DNA from: Chitinophagaceae bacterium
GTDB taxonomy: Bacteria; Bacteroidota; Bacteroidia; Chitinophagales; Chitinophagaceae
DNA: 64,000 nt
Reading direction: 5' to 3'
Assembly: GCA_016708765.1 (NCBI GenBank)
Contig: JADJFD010000001.1
Coordinates: 744,001 to 808,000 of the forward strand
This document shows, in pieces, positions 47,887-56,761 of the stretch; within the stretch, counting starts at the first letter, position 1; each line of letters starts with the position of its first letter. A model generated the notes under the pieces. The model made no database searches, had not been told where the DNA came from, and was given only the letters and a program-made list of their open reading frames with translations. Position numbers and translations under genes: made by a program.

Positions 47887-49308
47887 ATGCTTGACTATGT
47901 GTCAGATAAAGTGCAGGATGAAACGAGACAGGGTGAGGCTTTTGCCCCGTTTTCGGAAGATCCAAATAGCTATAAGAAAAGGTTCTTTATAGAAAGCTAT
48001 GGCTGTGCTATGAACTTTGCGGATAGTGAAATAGTCGCATCTATATTAAATAGTGAAGGGTTTGGAGCTACTAAAAATTTAGAAGAAGCTGATCTGATAT
48101 TTATTAATACTTGTTCCATCCGTGAAAAAGCGGAGCTAACCGTTCGCAAACGGTTAACAGAATTTAGATCCTTAAAACAAAAGAAAAAAGGATTGCTTGT
48201 TGGCGTACTCGGCTGCATGGCTGAGCGATTGAAATCAAAATTTTTGGAAGAAGAAAAACTGGTTGACTTAGTTGTTGGGCCGGATGCGTACAGAACTCTT
48301 CCTTCATTAGTTCTAGAAGCAGAAACCGGACAAAAAGCAGTAAATGTTTTATTAAGCCGTGATGAAACTTATTCCGACATCTCTCCCATACGTTTAAATA
48401 GTAATGGTGTTAATGCCTTTGTAAGCATTATGCGAGGCTGTAATAATATGTGTTCATTTTGTGTGGTTCCATTTACTAGAGGAAGAGAGAGAAGCCGCAG
48501 TGCGGATAGTATTGTAGCCGAATGCAAAGATTTGTTTGAACAAGGATTTAGAGAAGTAACATTACTTGGACAAAATGTAGATAGTTATCATTTCTTGGAT
48601 GAAGAAAAAGATGTTGCGATAACATTTGCAATGCTGTTAGAAAAAGTAGCATTGATTTCTCCATTGCTAAGAATTCGTTTTTCAACATCGCATCCAAAAG
48701 ATATTACAGACGAAGTATTATTTACTATAAAGAAATATGAGAATGTCTGTGATTACGTTCATCTGCCGGTACAAAGCGGTTCTACAAGAGTGCTTCAATT
48801 GATGAACCGCACATATACCAGAGAATGGTATATGGCTAAAGTTGCAAGGATAAAAGAAATAATTCCGCATTGTGGTATTAGTGCAGATATTATTACCGGA
48901 TTTTGTACGGAAGAGGAAAAAGACCATCAGGACACATTAAGCATTATGGAATATGCACAGTATCATTCTGCTTATATGTATTACTATTCTGAAAGGCCGG
49001 GCACACTGGCACAGAAAAGATATATGGATGATGTACCATTAGAAGAAAAGAAAAGAAGGTTGTATGAAGTAGTAGCATTACAAAATAAACTTTCATTAGA
49101 AAGTAATCTAAAAGACATTGGTCAATCATTTAAAATATTAATAGAAGGCGATAGTAAGAAAAGTGAAACTGACTGGATGGGAAAAAATTCGCAGGGGAAA
49201 GTTTTTGTATTCCCGAAAGAAGAATATCAGTTACAGAAAGGTGAATATGTAATGGTGGAAGCGACGAGTTGTACACAAGGAACATTACTAGGCAAAATTA
49301 TTAAATAA
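47887..49308 (+). CDS. miaB: tRNA-2-methylthio-N6-dimethylallyladenosine synthase MiaB
   Basis: MiaB adds the methylthio group at C2 of A37 in tRNAs. The protein has 473 residues from ATG 47887 (MLDYVSDKVQDETRQGEAF). UPF0004 cysteines lie in ESYGCAMNFADSEIVAS, NTCSIREKAE and LGCMAERLK. The radical-SAM motif is RGCNNMCSFCVVPFTRG, which distinguishes it from RimO. The C-terminal TRAM domain ends GTLLGKIIK. It opens a conserved Bacteroidota cluster with the sigma54 activator, lptE and secG. Confidence 0.96.
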   Translation: MLDYVSDKVQDETRQGEAFAPFSEDPNSYKKRFFIESYGCAMNFADSEIVASILNSEGFGATKNLEEADLIFINTCSIREKAELTVRKRLTEFRSLKQKKKGLLVGVLGCMAERLKSKFLEEEKLVDLVVGPDAYRTLPSLVLEAETGQKAVNVLLSRDETYSDISPIRLNSNGVNAFVSIMRGCNNMCSFCVVPFTRGRERSRSADSIVAECKDLFEQGFREVTLLGQNVDSYHFLDEEKDVAITFAMLLEKVALISPLLRIRFSTSHPKDITDEVLFTIKKYENVCDYVHLPVQSGSTRVLQLMNRTYTREWYMAKVARIKEIIPHCGISADIITGFCTEEEKDHQDTLSIMEYAQYHSAYMYYYSERPGTLAQKRYMDDVPLEEKKRRLYEVVALQNKLSLESNLKDIGQSFKILIEGDSKKSETDWMGKNSQGKVFVFPKEEYQLQKGEYVMVEATSCTQGTLLGKIIK

Positions 49309-49327
49309 ATTCAGAAAGACTACTGGC

Positions 49328-50558
49328 ATGGAAATTCAAAGTATAAAAAATAGGTTTGGTATAATTGGCAACTCTCCTGCATTGAATTATGCTTTGCAGG
49401 TGGCAACGCAGGTTACCAATACAGATCTTACTGTTTTAATTAATGGGGAAAGTGGCGTAGGTAAAGAAGTTTTTTTCGCAAATTATTCATACACTTTCTC
49501 CAAGAAAGCATAATCCATTTATTGCTGTAAACTGTGGAGCAATTCCTGAAGGCACTATTGATTCCGAATTATTCGGGCATGAAAAGGGTTCTTTTACCGG
49601 AGCTGCAGATTCGAGGAAAGGATATTTTGAAACGGTAAATGGCGGAACAATTTTCTTAGATGAAATTGGCGAATTACCATTGGGCACACAGGCAAGATTA
49701 CTCCGTGTATTGGAAACAGGTGAATTTATTCGGGTAGGTTCATCAAAAGTGCAGAAAACAGATGTTAGAGTTATTGCTGCTACCAATAAAGATTTATTAC
49801 AGCTGGTGCAAATGGGAAAATTCAGAGAAGACTTGTACTACAGGTTAAGCACTGTCCCCATCAGAGTACCATCCTTACACGACAGACCCGAAGATATTCA
49901 TATCCTATTCCGGAAATTTGCATCAGATTTTGCTGAAAAATATAAAACTGCTCCTGTTCAATTGAATGAGGAAGCGAAACAACTGTTAATAAATTATCCA
50001 TGGCCGGGCAATGTTAGAGAATTAAAGAATATTGCAGAACAGATTTCTGTTCTTTCTCAGGATAAAGTAATTACCGCAAAAGATCTCAACAAGTTTTTGC
50101 AGCCCTATTCTAATAACAGGATGCCAGTATTAGCGTCTGCAAATGGCAACTCACATGAGTTTGCTAATGAACGAGAAATTCTTTACAAACTTTTTTTTGA
50201 TATGAAGAAAGATGTAACAGAATTAAAAAGAATGTTTTTGGATGTATTACAAAATCCTGAAATGGCGAATCATAACCAATCATTCATGAATGATCTACAG
50301 GAATTAAAAAGTGCTGATTCATTACAATCTAAAATGAAGCAGCCAGCATTGCAATCTTCTCAACCTGTGCTTATGAATGATGACATTCATGACCATGTGG
50401 AAGTGGAAGAAAGCCTTAACATAGTTGATAAAGAAAGAGAACTAATTATTAAAGCCCTGAAAAAACATAAGAGTAAAAGAAAAGATGCAGCATTAGACCT
50501 TGGCATCAGCGAAAGAACATTGTATAGAAAATTAAAAGAATACGATATAGAAGACTAA
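49328..50558 (+). CDS. Sigma-54-dependent AAA+ transcriptional activator (frameshifted)
   Basis: Seven T (49470-49476) should be six; the corrected protein is about 409 residues. It has no receiver or GAF domain before the AAA+ domain. GESGVGKEVFSQIIH is Walker A, EKGSFTGAADSRKG is the GAFTGA-type sigma54 contact loop (GSFTGA here), GGTIFLDEIGELP is Walker B, and PWPGNVRELKN is the late AAA+ signature. The C-terminus has a Fis-type helix-turn-helix, KRKDAALDLGISERTLYRK. The target promoters are unknown. It is probably controlled by expression or partners, given the lack of an input domain. Confidence 0.93.
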
Positions 50559-51083
50559 ATGAATAAATTTAAAAAAATATCAATCCTAGCTGTGCTTGCT
50601 ATGTTGTTCGTATTTGCATTGTTCAGCAATAGCAGTTGTAACATTTATAAATTTAATGAAGCAACTATCCCCGACAGTATCAAAACTGTGAAAATAAATT
50701 TTATTGAAAATAAAGCCAGGTATATCAACCCACAGATAAGCCAGCGGTTGACTGATAAGTTGCGTCAAAAAATTATCGGGCAAACAAGACTGACTCAAAC
50801 AAATAGTGAAAATGTTGATTGGGAAATAAGCGGTTTTATCAGTGAATATAATTTCAGCACTTCTGCTATTTCCGGGCAGCAGGTAGCTAATAACAGGCTT
50901 ACGGTTTCTGTTCGTATTACTTTAAACAACCGAAAAGGAGAAAAAACTACAGACTATGATGTTTCCAGAAGTTTTGAATTCAAAGGAGACCAGTCTTTCC
51001 AGCAAGCAGAAAATACATTAAGTGATGAAATCGTCCGCACAATAACGGATGAAATATTTAATAAGCTTTTTTCTAACTGGTAA
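50559..51083 (+). CDS. lptE: LptE family LPS-assembly lipoprotein
   Basis: The 174-residue protein has a signal peptide with lipobox SNSSC. It contains CNIYKFNEATIPDSIKTVKI and NPQISQRLTDKLRQKI, the pattern of Bacteroidota LptE-like proteins. It should plug the LptD barrel and help insert lipopolysaccharide in the outer membrane. Its start codon follows the sigma54-activator stop directly, consistent with cotranscription. The symbol rests on family resemblance and conserved context. Confidence 0.85.
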   Translation: MNKFKKISILAVLAMLFVFALFSNSSCNIYKFNEATIPDSIKTVKINFIENKARYINPQISQRLTDKLRQKIIGQTRLTQTNSENVDWEISGFISEYNFSTSAISGQQVANNRLTVSVRITLNNRKGEKTTDYDVSRSFEFKGDQSFQQAENTLSDEIVRTITDEIFNKLFSNW

Positions 51084-51104
51084 TCAGTCCTTATCTTGTA
51101 AATT

Positions 51105-51938
51105 ATGAATGTTCAGATTGATCAATTAGTAAAATCATTATTGGAAAAAGATTCGCTGGAGAATTGCAGTCTACAGGAAGTAAAAGAATATGCTGACCGT
51201 CACCCGTATTTTGGCGCAGCACAATTGTTGCTTACAAAAAAAATGCAGATTGAAAACATTTCTGAATACAACGAACAACTTCAAAAAACAATCCTCTTTT
51301 TTCATAATCCATTATGGGTAAAGAAAATTCTGAACGATACTGGTGATGCAACTGTTATTGAAAAGAAGAAAGAAGAATCTGTAGAAACGACTAAAGAGGA
51401 AATAACGGAGGTTACCCCAATTGATATAAAAGAAGAAGAAACAATTATTATTGCTGACTCAACTTCACTGCCCGACGAAACGGAAGAAACGGAAAGCACA
51501 GAAAATGGCGATTTAGTTGAATTGCCAGCTTTCAAGTTTGAACCGGTGAAAAACTCAAAATCGGACCTTTTATTTGAACCATTTCACACCGTTGACTATT
51601 TTGCTTCGCAAGGCATCAATTTTAAAGAAGAGGAAAAACCAACAGACAAATTTGGTCAGCAATTAAGAAGTTTTACTGATTGGCTAAAAACCATGAAAAG
51701 GCTTCCTGCTGGGGAAACATCTACTACAGAAGAGCCATTGGCAGAGAAAAAAGTGGAGCAAATGGCAGAACATTCGATAAAAGAAAGGGAAATAATAACA
51801 GTAGCGATGGCAGAAGTTTGGGAAAAACAAGGTAATAAAGCCAAGGCTATTGACATTTACAGCAAATTAAGTTTGCTTGAACCCTCTAAAAGTCCTTATT
51901 TTGCAGCGAAAATAGAAGAATTAAAGAAAACAAATTAA
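51105..51938 (+). CDS. TPR-tail protein of the lptE-secG cluster
   Basis: The 277-residue protein begins LVKSLLEKDSLENCSLQEVK and PYFGAAQLLLTKKMQIENI, a helical N-domain. A long Glu/Thr-rich low-complexity linker follows (about residues 85-150). A C-terminal TPR-like helix pair closes it (TVAMAEVWEKQGNKAKAIDI, LEPSKSPYFAAKIEELKK). It lacks a signal peptide. Its position between lptE and secG is conserved in Bacteroidota, which hints at an envelope-biogenesis adaptor role, but no function is established. Confidence 0.65.
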   Translation: MNVQIDQLVKSLLEKDSLENCSLQEVKEYADRHPYFGAAQLLLTKKMQIENISEYNEQLQKTILFFHNPLWVKKILNDTGDATVIEKKKEESVETTKEEITEVTPIDIKEEETIIIADSTSLPDETEETESTENGDLVELPAFKFEPVKNSKSDLLFEPFHTVDYFASQGINFKEEEKPTDKFGQQLRSFTDWLKTMKRLPAGETSTTEEPLAEKKVEQMAEHSIKEREIITVAMAEVWEKQGNKAKAIDIYSKLSLLEPSKSPYFAAKIEELKKTN

Positions 51939-51940
51939 AG

Positions 51941-52297
51941 ATGATAACCCTTTTCATAATACTTATAGTTATTGCTTCTGTGGCACTTGGTCTTATTGTG
52001 TTAGTTCAAAACCCTAAAGGCGGTGGATTGGCCGGAAGTATTGGCGGTTTTAGCAGCCAATTTATGGGTGTAAAACAAACAAATGATGTACTTGAAAAAG
52101 GAACCTGGGTTTTTGCGGGTCTTGTAGGAGCTTTATGCTTGCTTTCAGTATTCTTTATTTCTAAATCATCGTCAACGGTGCCGGACAGAACAATTGATGC
52201 GACAGGAGCACCTGTTCCATCTACTTCTCAGCCGTTGCCGTCAAATACGGTGCCATTGACCCCAACGCCTGCACCTACTACACCACAAACGCCTTAA
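51941..52297 (+). CDS. secG: Preprotein translocase subunit SecG
   Basis: The 118-residue protein has two transmembrane helices separated by the conserved NPKGGGLAGSIGGFSSQFMG loop. It begins ITLFIILIVIASVALGLIVLV. A Pro/Thr/Ser-rich C-terminal tail is typical of Bacteroidota SecG. SecG assists SecYEG during protein export. It starts two bases after the TPR-tail gene, and a terminator follows it. Confidence 0.93.
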   Translation: MITLFIILIVIASVALGLIVLVQNPKGGGLAGSIGGFSSQFMGVKQTNDVLEKGTWVFAGLVGALCLLSVFFISKSSSTVPDRTIDATGAPVPSTSQPLPSNTVPLTPTPAPTTPQTP

Positions 52298-52325
52298 TTA
52301 ATATAAACGCTGTATAAATTTTAGG

Positions 52326-52353
52326 ACCCTGCCTCGTTGAGACAGGGTTTTTT
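52326..52353 (+). terminator. Intrinsic terminator after secG
   Basis: ACCCTGcCTC and GAGaCAGGGT form a stem around GTT, followed by a T-run. It closes the miaB-to-secG cluster. Confidence 0.85.
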
Positions 52354-52397
52354 ATTTATATTGAACTCCACGAGTAATTAACTTATTAGCCCATACT

Positions 52398-53432
52398 ATG
52401 AAAAAGAGAATATTTTATGTAATCGTTCTATTAATACTAATCGCCGGAGCTTTCGTTGCCTATAAATTCTTTGGCCCGGCCACCACTACTCCATCCGGAG
52501 AGTTCTTCTATATAAAAACAGGTGCAACTTATGCTGATGTAAAAAATGAACTGGTTGAAAAAAAGTATATCAACTCAACAACTTGGTTTGACTATGCAAA
52601 AAAAATACTTCGCTTTAATACTATAAAGCCGGGTAGATATAAGATTACAAAAGGAATGAGCCTTTTTAAATTAGTCAGAATGTTGCGCAGTGGAGATCAG
52701 AGTAAATTGAATCTTGTAATTACAAAAATTAGAACCAGAGAAGACCTCGCCAAAAAGGTTGGCAATTTATTTGAATTCGATTCCTTGCAAATGATTAATC
52801 TTTTGAACAACAACGAAAAATTAAAGGAATACGGGCTGGACACTAATACTGTGATGGCTGTTGTAATGCCCTATACCTACAGCGAAGTATGGAACAGTAA
52901 ACCTGAATCTATATTTGAACAGTTTCTTACCGCTTATAAAAAATTCTGGAACGATGAAAGAAAAGTAAAAGCCGATAGTTTAAAGCTGACTCCGTTAGAA
53001 GTTTCAACCATTGCTTCTATAGTGGAAGAAGAAACCAATAAAAAAGCAGATAAGTATAATGTTGCAAGCACTTATCTGAACAGGGTAAGAATTGGCATGA
53101 AATTACAAGCCGACCCGACTGTAAAATTCGCTATGAAAAACTTTCCATTGAAAAGAGTGACTGGTGTTCACCTCAAAACAGATTCCCCTTTCAATACTTA
53201 TATGTATGCTGGCATTCCTCCGGGACCAATATGTACACCTTCTATCGAATCTATTGATGCAGTATTAGATGCGCCAAAAACTGATTACTTATACTTTGTA
53301 GCCAGTCATAAGTTTGATGGGACAAGTATCTTTACAAGTAATTATAACGATCATTTAAAGTATGCAAGAATGTACCAGCAGGAATTAACAAGAAGAATGG
53401 ACTCAACTAAAAAAGCAAAGGAGAATCAATAA
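52398..53432 (+). CDS. mltG: Endolytic murein transglycosylase MltG
   Basis: MltG cleaves nascent glycan strands in the periplasm. The 344-residue protein has an N-terminal transmembrane anchor (IFYVIVLLILIAGAFVAYKF) and a LysM-like domain (FFYIKTGATYADVKNELVE). The YceG catalytic domain has IASIVEEETNKKADKYNV with the catalytic Glu, then LQADPTVKFAMK and SPFNTYMYAGIPPGPICTPS. Length and motifs are normal. Its stop overlaps the start of the YihY gene (TAATG). Confidence 0.95.
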   Translation: MKKRIFYVIVLLILIAGAFVAYKFFGPATTTPSGEFFYIKTGATYADVKNELVEKKYINSTTWFDYAKKILRFNTIKPGRYKITKGMSLFKLVRMLRSGDQSKLNLVITKIRTREDLAKKVGNLFEFDSLQMINLLNNNEKLKEYGLDTNTVMAVVMPYTYSEVWNSKPESIFEQFLTAYKKFWNDERKVKADSLKLTPLEVSTIASIVEEETNKKADKYNVASTYLNRVRIGMKLQADPTVKFAMKNFPLKRVTGVHLKTDSPFNTYMYAGIPPGPICTPSIESIDAVLDAPKTDYLYFVASHKFDGTSIFTSNYNDHLKYARMYQQELTRRMDSTKKAKENQ

Positions 53433-54400
53433 TGCCGTTGTTGTCTAAAATAGGAACAAAAAATACGGATACAACGCCGATAAAATTTATTATCGATAAA
53501 AGTAAAGCAACTTCATTCCCTGGCTTCAGAGGCATTCCTTTATATGATGTTATTCAATTTTTTATTTCGCAGGTAAAAACTGTAGGAATGACGGAAAGAG
53601 CTTCTGCTATTGCCTTCAACTTCGTAATGGCCATTCCGCCAGCATTAATTTTTCTTTTCACATTACTGCCCTTCATTCCGATCACAGCACAGTTCGAGAA
53701 TCAGTTATATGGATTGATAAGAGACGTTATTCCCGGGGAAAAAGATAATGCAGTATTAATCAGTTTTTTAAAAGACTTTATTAATAAACCTCGTAACGGA
53801 TTATTATCGCTGAGTTTTATCTTATCAATGTTCTTCTCATCAAATGCTTTGATGGGTATTATGCGATCCTTTGATCAAAACTATATAGGATTTAAAAAAA
53901 GAAAAGGTTTGCAGATGAGAGGCATTGCATTAAAAATTACATTAATCTTATTTTTAATAGTTATTGTTTCTGTGTTACTCTTGATAGGAAGAGAAGCAGT
54001 TTTAGAGTGGTTGGGAATTGAAAATAAAACAGTCCGGTATATTATTCTAAATGGCAGATGGATTGTAATCGTATTACTATTTTTCGCTTGCATATCATTT
54101 ATCTATCGCTATGCTCCAGCCGTTCATAAAAAATGGAGGTTCATAAATCCTGGCTCCATATTAGCAACTTTTCTAATGTTATTGATGACGATACTCTTCT
54201 CCTGGTGGGTGAGTCGTTTTGGAACATATAATCAATTATATGGATCTATCGGTACAGTACTGATACTCATGGTACTTATATTTATTAATTCACTAGTCTT
54301 ACTAATCGGATTTGAATTAAATGTAAGTATCAGTTCCTTAAAAAAAATAGCCGATGAACGGAAAGATAAACCTCTAGACGGGAGTGATAAATCCGAATGA
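53432..54400 (+). CDS. YihY/virulence factor BrkB family membrane protein
   Basis: The 322-residue protein has about six transmembrane helices and family landmarks TERASAIAFNFVMAIPPALI, LSLSFILSMFFSSNALMGIM and GSIGTVLILMVLIFINSLVL. It is annotated in some species as a putative RNase BN, which is a historical misassignment. The true role is unclear, perhaps transport or envelope maintenance. It shares one base with mltG, so translation is coupled. Confidence 0.9.
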   Translation: MPLLSKIGTKNTDTTPIKFIIDKSKATSFPGFRGIPLYDVIQFFISQVKTVGMTERASAIAFNFVMAIPPALIFLFTLLPFIPITAQFENQLYGLIRDVIPGEKDNAVLISFLKDFINKPRNGLLSLSFILSMFFSSNALMGIMRSFDQNYIGFKKRKGLQMRGIALKITLILFLIVIVSVLLLIGREAVLEWLGIENKTVRYIILNGRWIVIVLLFFACISFIYRYAPAVHKKWRFINPGSILATFLMLLMTILFSWWVSRFGTYNQLYGSIGTVLILMVLIFINSLVLLIGFELNVSISSLKKIADERKDKPLDGSDKSE

Positions 54401-54437
54401 TTGCACGAAATTTGAATAATAAAATAAAATCTACAAA

Positions 54438-55046
54438 ATGAAAAAAATATTATTCTCGGCATTACCTATTGCCGCTATTGCTGCCATCACATTATTTCCG
54501 GTAAGTGATCCATTACCAATTGGCGCAACACTTCCTAATGCTAACCAGAAAATGCTGAACACTTCTGGTGAGCAGATTTCTTTTGCAGATGCAAAAAAGA
54601 AAAATGGTTTACTGGTAATGTTTAGCTGTAATACATGCCCGTATGTAGAAAAAAATCAGGGAAGAACAAATGAGATTAGCAAATATGCTTTGGCAAACGA
54701 TATTGGTGTTGTTATCCTTAATTCAAATGAAGCGTACCGAGGCAATGAAGATTCTTATGAAGCCATGAAAGAATATGCGTTGAAACAAAATTACAAATGG
54801 CACTATCTGGTCGATAAGAATTCTGAAATGGCTGATGCCTTTGGTGCCAACAAAACTCCAGAATGTTTCTTATTCGACAACAATAATAAACTCACTTATC
54901 ATGGTGCTATAGATGATCACCCAGGTGATGCCAATGCAGCTGGCCGCAAGCATCTGAAAATAGCTATCGATGAAATGAAATCGGGTAAAGATGTATCCGT
55001 TAAGGAATCAAAATCGATAGGTTGTAGCATAAAGAGAAACAAATAA
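54438..55046 (+). CDS. Exported thioredoxin-like (AhpC/TSA-type) protein
   Basis: The 202-residue protein has a signal peptide and a thioredoxin fold with MFSCNTCPYVEKNQGRTNEI, the CxxC redox motif of the peroxiredoxin-like 'CNTCPY' group. NKTPECFLFDNNNKLTYHGA contains the cis-Pro region. It probably works as a periplasmic thiol oxidoreductase. It stands alone, with a terminator after it. Confidence 0.85.
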   Translation: MKKILFSALPIAAIAAITLFPVSDPLPIGATLPNANQKMLNTSGEQISFADAKKKNGLLVMFSCNTCPYVEKNQGRTNEISKYALANDIGVVILNSNEAYRGNEDSYEAMKEYALKQNYKWHYLVDKNSEMADAFGANKTPECFLFDNNNKLTYHGAIDDHPGDANAAGRKHLKIAIDEMKSGKDVSVKESKSIGCSIKRNK

Positions 55047-55065
55047 ACGCATTTTTAATACGTTG

Positions 55066-55098
55066 AAAAATCCTCCGGAAACCCCGGAGGATTTTTTT
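55066..55098 (+). terminator. Intrinsic terminator after the thioredoxin-like gene
   Basis: TCCTCCGG and CCGGAGGA form a perfect stem with flanking A- and T-runs, 20 bases after the stop codon. Confidence 0.9.
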
Positions 55099-55123
55099 TA
55101 GTAAAATTTTATGGAATGTTTTT

Positions 55124-55390
55124 ATGGATGCATCAAATAAGATAACTGACGCTTTTCTTCACTTCGCACCTGCGGAAATAAAACCACAGCTTATGCTTTC
55201 CAAACAAACAATCAAACGGCTAATCATTATCGGCTTTATGGTCTTAGTTGGATTTTGTCTTGCCAAGGCTATCTATCACCAAAGTGTAATGGGAGTAATT
55301 CTGGCATTAACCAGCCTTGGGGCTGGTATTTACTTCCTATATATGGTCGCAAAGGCAAATGAAGAAATTAAAAGGGAAGAAATAAGATAA
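55124..55390 (+). CDS. Small two-helix membrane protein
   Basis: The 88-residue protein has two transmembrane helices: LIIIGFMVLVGFCLAKAIYH and VILALTSLGAGIYFLYMVAK. It has a short amphipathic N-terminus and a charged C-terminus. No family was recognised. It converges with the TlpA-like gene, the stops being two bases apart. Confidence 0.55.
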   Translation: MDASNKITDAFLHFAPAEIKPQLMLSKQTIKRLIIIGFMVLVGFCLAKAIYHQSVMGVILALTSLGAGIYFLYMVAKANEEIKREEIR

Positions 55391-55392
55391 TC

Positions 55393-55890
55393 TCATTTTA
55401 GTATAGCCTTGATTTCATCTTTCAATTGGTCATGGGAGATTTGTGCTTCAAAAAAATTCCGGTAGCCGGATTTATTATTAATAAATAAAGTTGCCGGAAT
55501 TGCTCCCGACCATTTAGCATCTATCTTAGGGCAGAAATAATCTGCATTTGTTTCATTCAACCAAACTATCGGAGCATTGATATTTCGTTTAGCAGCAAAT
55601 TTTGAAATCCCTTCGGGAAAAGAAAGTGCAAAATCAAAACTAACCAGCAATAGTTGAATGCTATCTGCTGTTCCTTTCGAAGTATTATACTTATTCACTT
55701 CTTCGAGAAAATAAGGTAGTTCTTCAACACATGGTTTGCACCACGTAGCCCACATATTAACGATTAAGGGAGTTTTGCTTTCAGCAATAATCTTTTCTAT
55801 ATCAGTAATCTTAACACTCTTTATCTCCTGCCCCTCCACATTGACAAATCCAAGAAATAACAAAAACAATAATAACTTACATCTCCTCAT
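55393..55890 (-). CDS. TlpA-like thioredoxin-fold protein
   Basis: The 165-residue protein has a signal peptide (CKLLLFLLFLGFVNVEGQE). It has MWATWCKPCVEELPYFLEEV with the WCKPC redox motif, and AIPATLFINNKSG near the cis-Pro loop. It belongs to the TlpA/ResA group and should reduce disulfides of periplasmic clients. A perfect 7-bp tandem array lies six bases upstream of its start codon, inside the expected leader, so expression could vary with copy number. Confidence 0.88.
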   Translation of the reverse strand: MRRCKLLLFLLFLGFVNVEGQEIKSVKITDIEKIIAESKTPLIVNMWATWCKPCVEELPYFLEEVNKYNTSKGTADSIQLLLVSFDFALSFPEGISKFAAKRNINAPIVWLNETNADYFCPKIDAKWSGAIPATLFINNKSGYRNFFEAQISHDQLKDEIKAILK

Positions 55891-55895
55891 ACCAT

Positions 55896-55971
55896 GACTA
55901 TTGACTATTGACTATTGACTATTGACTATTGACTATTGACTATTGACTATTGACTATTGACTATTGACTAT
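55896..55971. repeat. Perfect 7-bp tandem array (GACTATT), about 10.9 copies
   Basis: The 76-bp array has no mismatch by eye. One end lies six bases upstream of the TlpA-like start codon. The other end supplies the last codons and the stop of trmH. No other array in the window is as long. Confidence 0.95.
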
Positions 55972-56562
55972 CCTCTTCTCTCCTATTCCTCTCCCACTCT
56001 TTAAATAATTCATTATATCTGACGTCGTCCAAACTTGGCTGGTTGTACTGTCCCGCAATTGATTTTTGCCGGAAAGCTTCATATAAAGTAACAGCACATG
56101 CCACACTTATATTTAGTGACTGAATAATACCAACCTGTGGAATAATAAAATTCCCATGGCCATTGCTCTTATTTCTTCACTTACGCCACTTTTCTCATTC
56201 CCAAAAACCAATGCAATGGGTTGCGTAAAATCAATACTGTGTAAACTTACGGCATCACTACTGAGATGAGTTGTTAAAATGGTTGAATAACTTTTTCGTA
56301 ATGCAGCAAAACATTCGGCTGCATTTTCAAACTGATGAACGGTTAACCATTTAACGGCGCTAGAAGAACTTCTGGCACCCCATTTTTTATGCTGCGGAAT
56401 CTTTGTATTTAAAATATAAATATCTTGAATGCCAACAGCATCTGCGGTTCGCATTACTGCCGAAATATTATGCGGATCAAACACATTCTCCAAAACGATT
56501 GTAATATCGCCTTGCCTTTTATTAAGTACTGATGTAAGCCGTTCTGTTCTTTCCGGTGTCAT
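55961..56562 (-). CDS. trmH: TrmH/SpoU-family RNA methyltransferase (frameshifted)
   Basis: The protein belongs to the SPOUT class and methylates ribose 2'-O, probably at G18 of tRNA. VLENVFDPHNISAVMRTADA is SpoU motif 1. IALVFGNEKSGVSEEI is motif 2. After correcting CCC to CCCC at 56153-56155 (plus strand), MGNFIIPQVGIIQSLNISVA gives motif 3, followed by AVTLYEAFRQ. Corrected length is about 200 residues. The last codons, Asp-Ser-Gln-stop, lie inside the GACTATT array. The gene runs toward the TlpA-like gene on the same strand. Confidence 0.88.
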
Positions 56563-56631
56563 TGAAATTGAAGTTGTTAGGTTGTAAACTTCGCTAAATT
56601 AAGTATATTTATCAGTGGTTATTAATTATTG

Positions 56632-56724
56632 AGCCACGAAGACTGTAAGTCACGAAGGCACAATGGGTTTTTTATATGACTCGTTTCTTCTCTGTGCCTT
56701 TGTGTCTTTGCGACTTAGTGTTTC
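56632..56724. repeat. CACGAAG/CACAAAG palindromic repeat
   Basis: The left arm has AAGTCACGAAGGCACA and the right arm TGTGCCTTTGTG...GCGACTT, forming an imperfect palindrome 38 bases upstream of mmsA. Related sequences occur at 1731-1780 and 62793-62869. Confidence 0.75.
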
Positions 56725-56761
56725 AAAACCATTAAAACTTATTTAAAAAGAAACTTACAAT

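Noticed and set aside
53432..54400. Ribonuclease BN
   Set aside because: This name for YihY/BrkB proteins is a historical misassignment; true RNase BN is RNase Z, and the protein is an integral membrane protein.
55896..55971. CRISPR-like array
   Set aside because: The unit is 7 bp with no spacers; it is a simple tandem repeat.
784..56155. Programmed ribosomal frameshifting as the cause of the breaks
   Set aside because: Breaks occur in both directions, in A/T and G/C runs, without shared slippery heptamers or downstream structures, in families not known for it.
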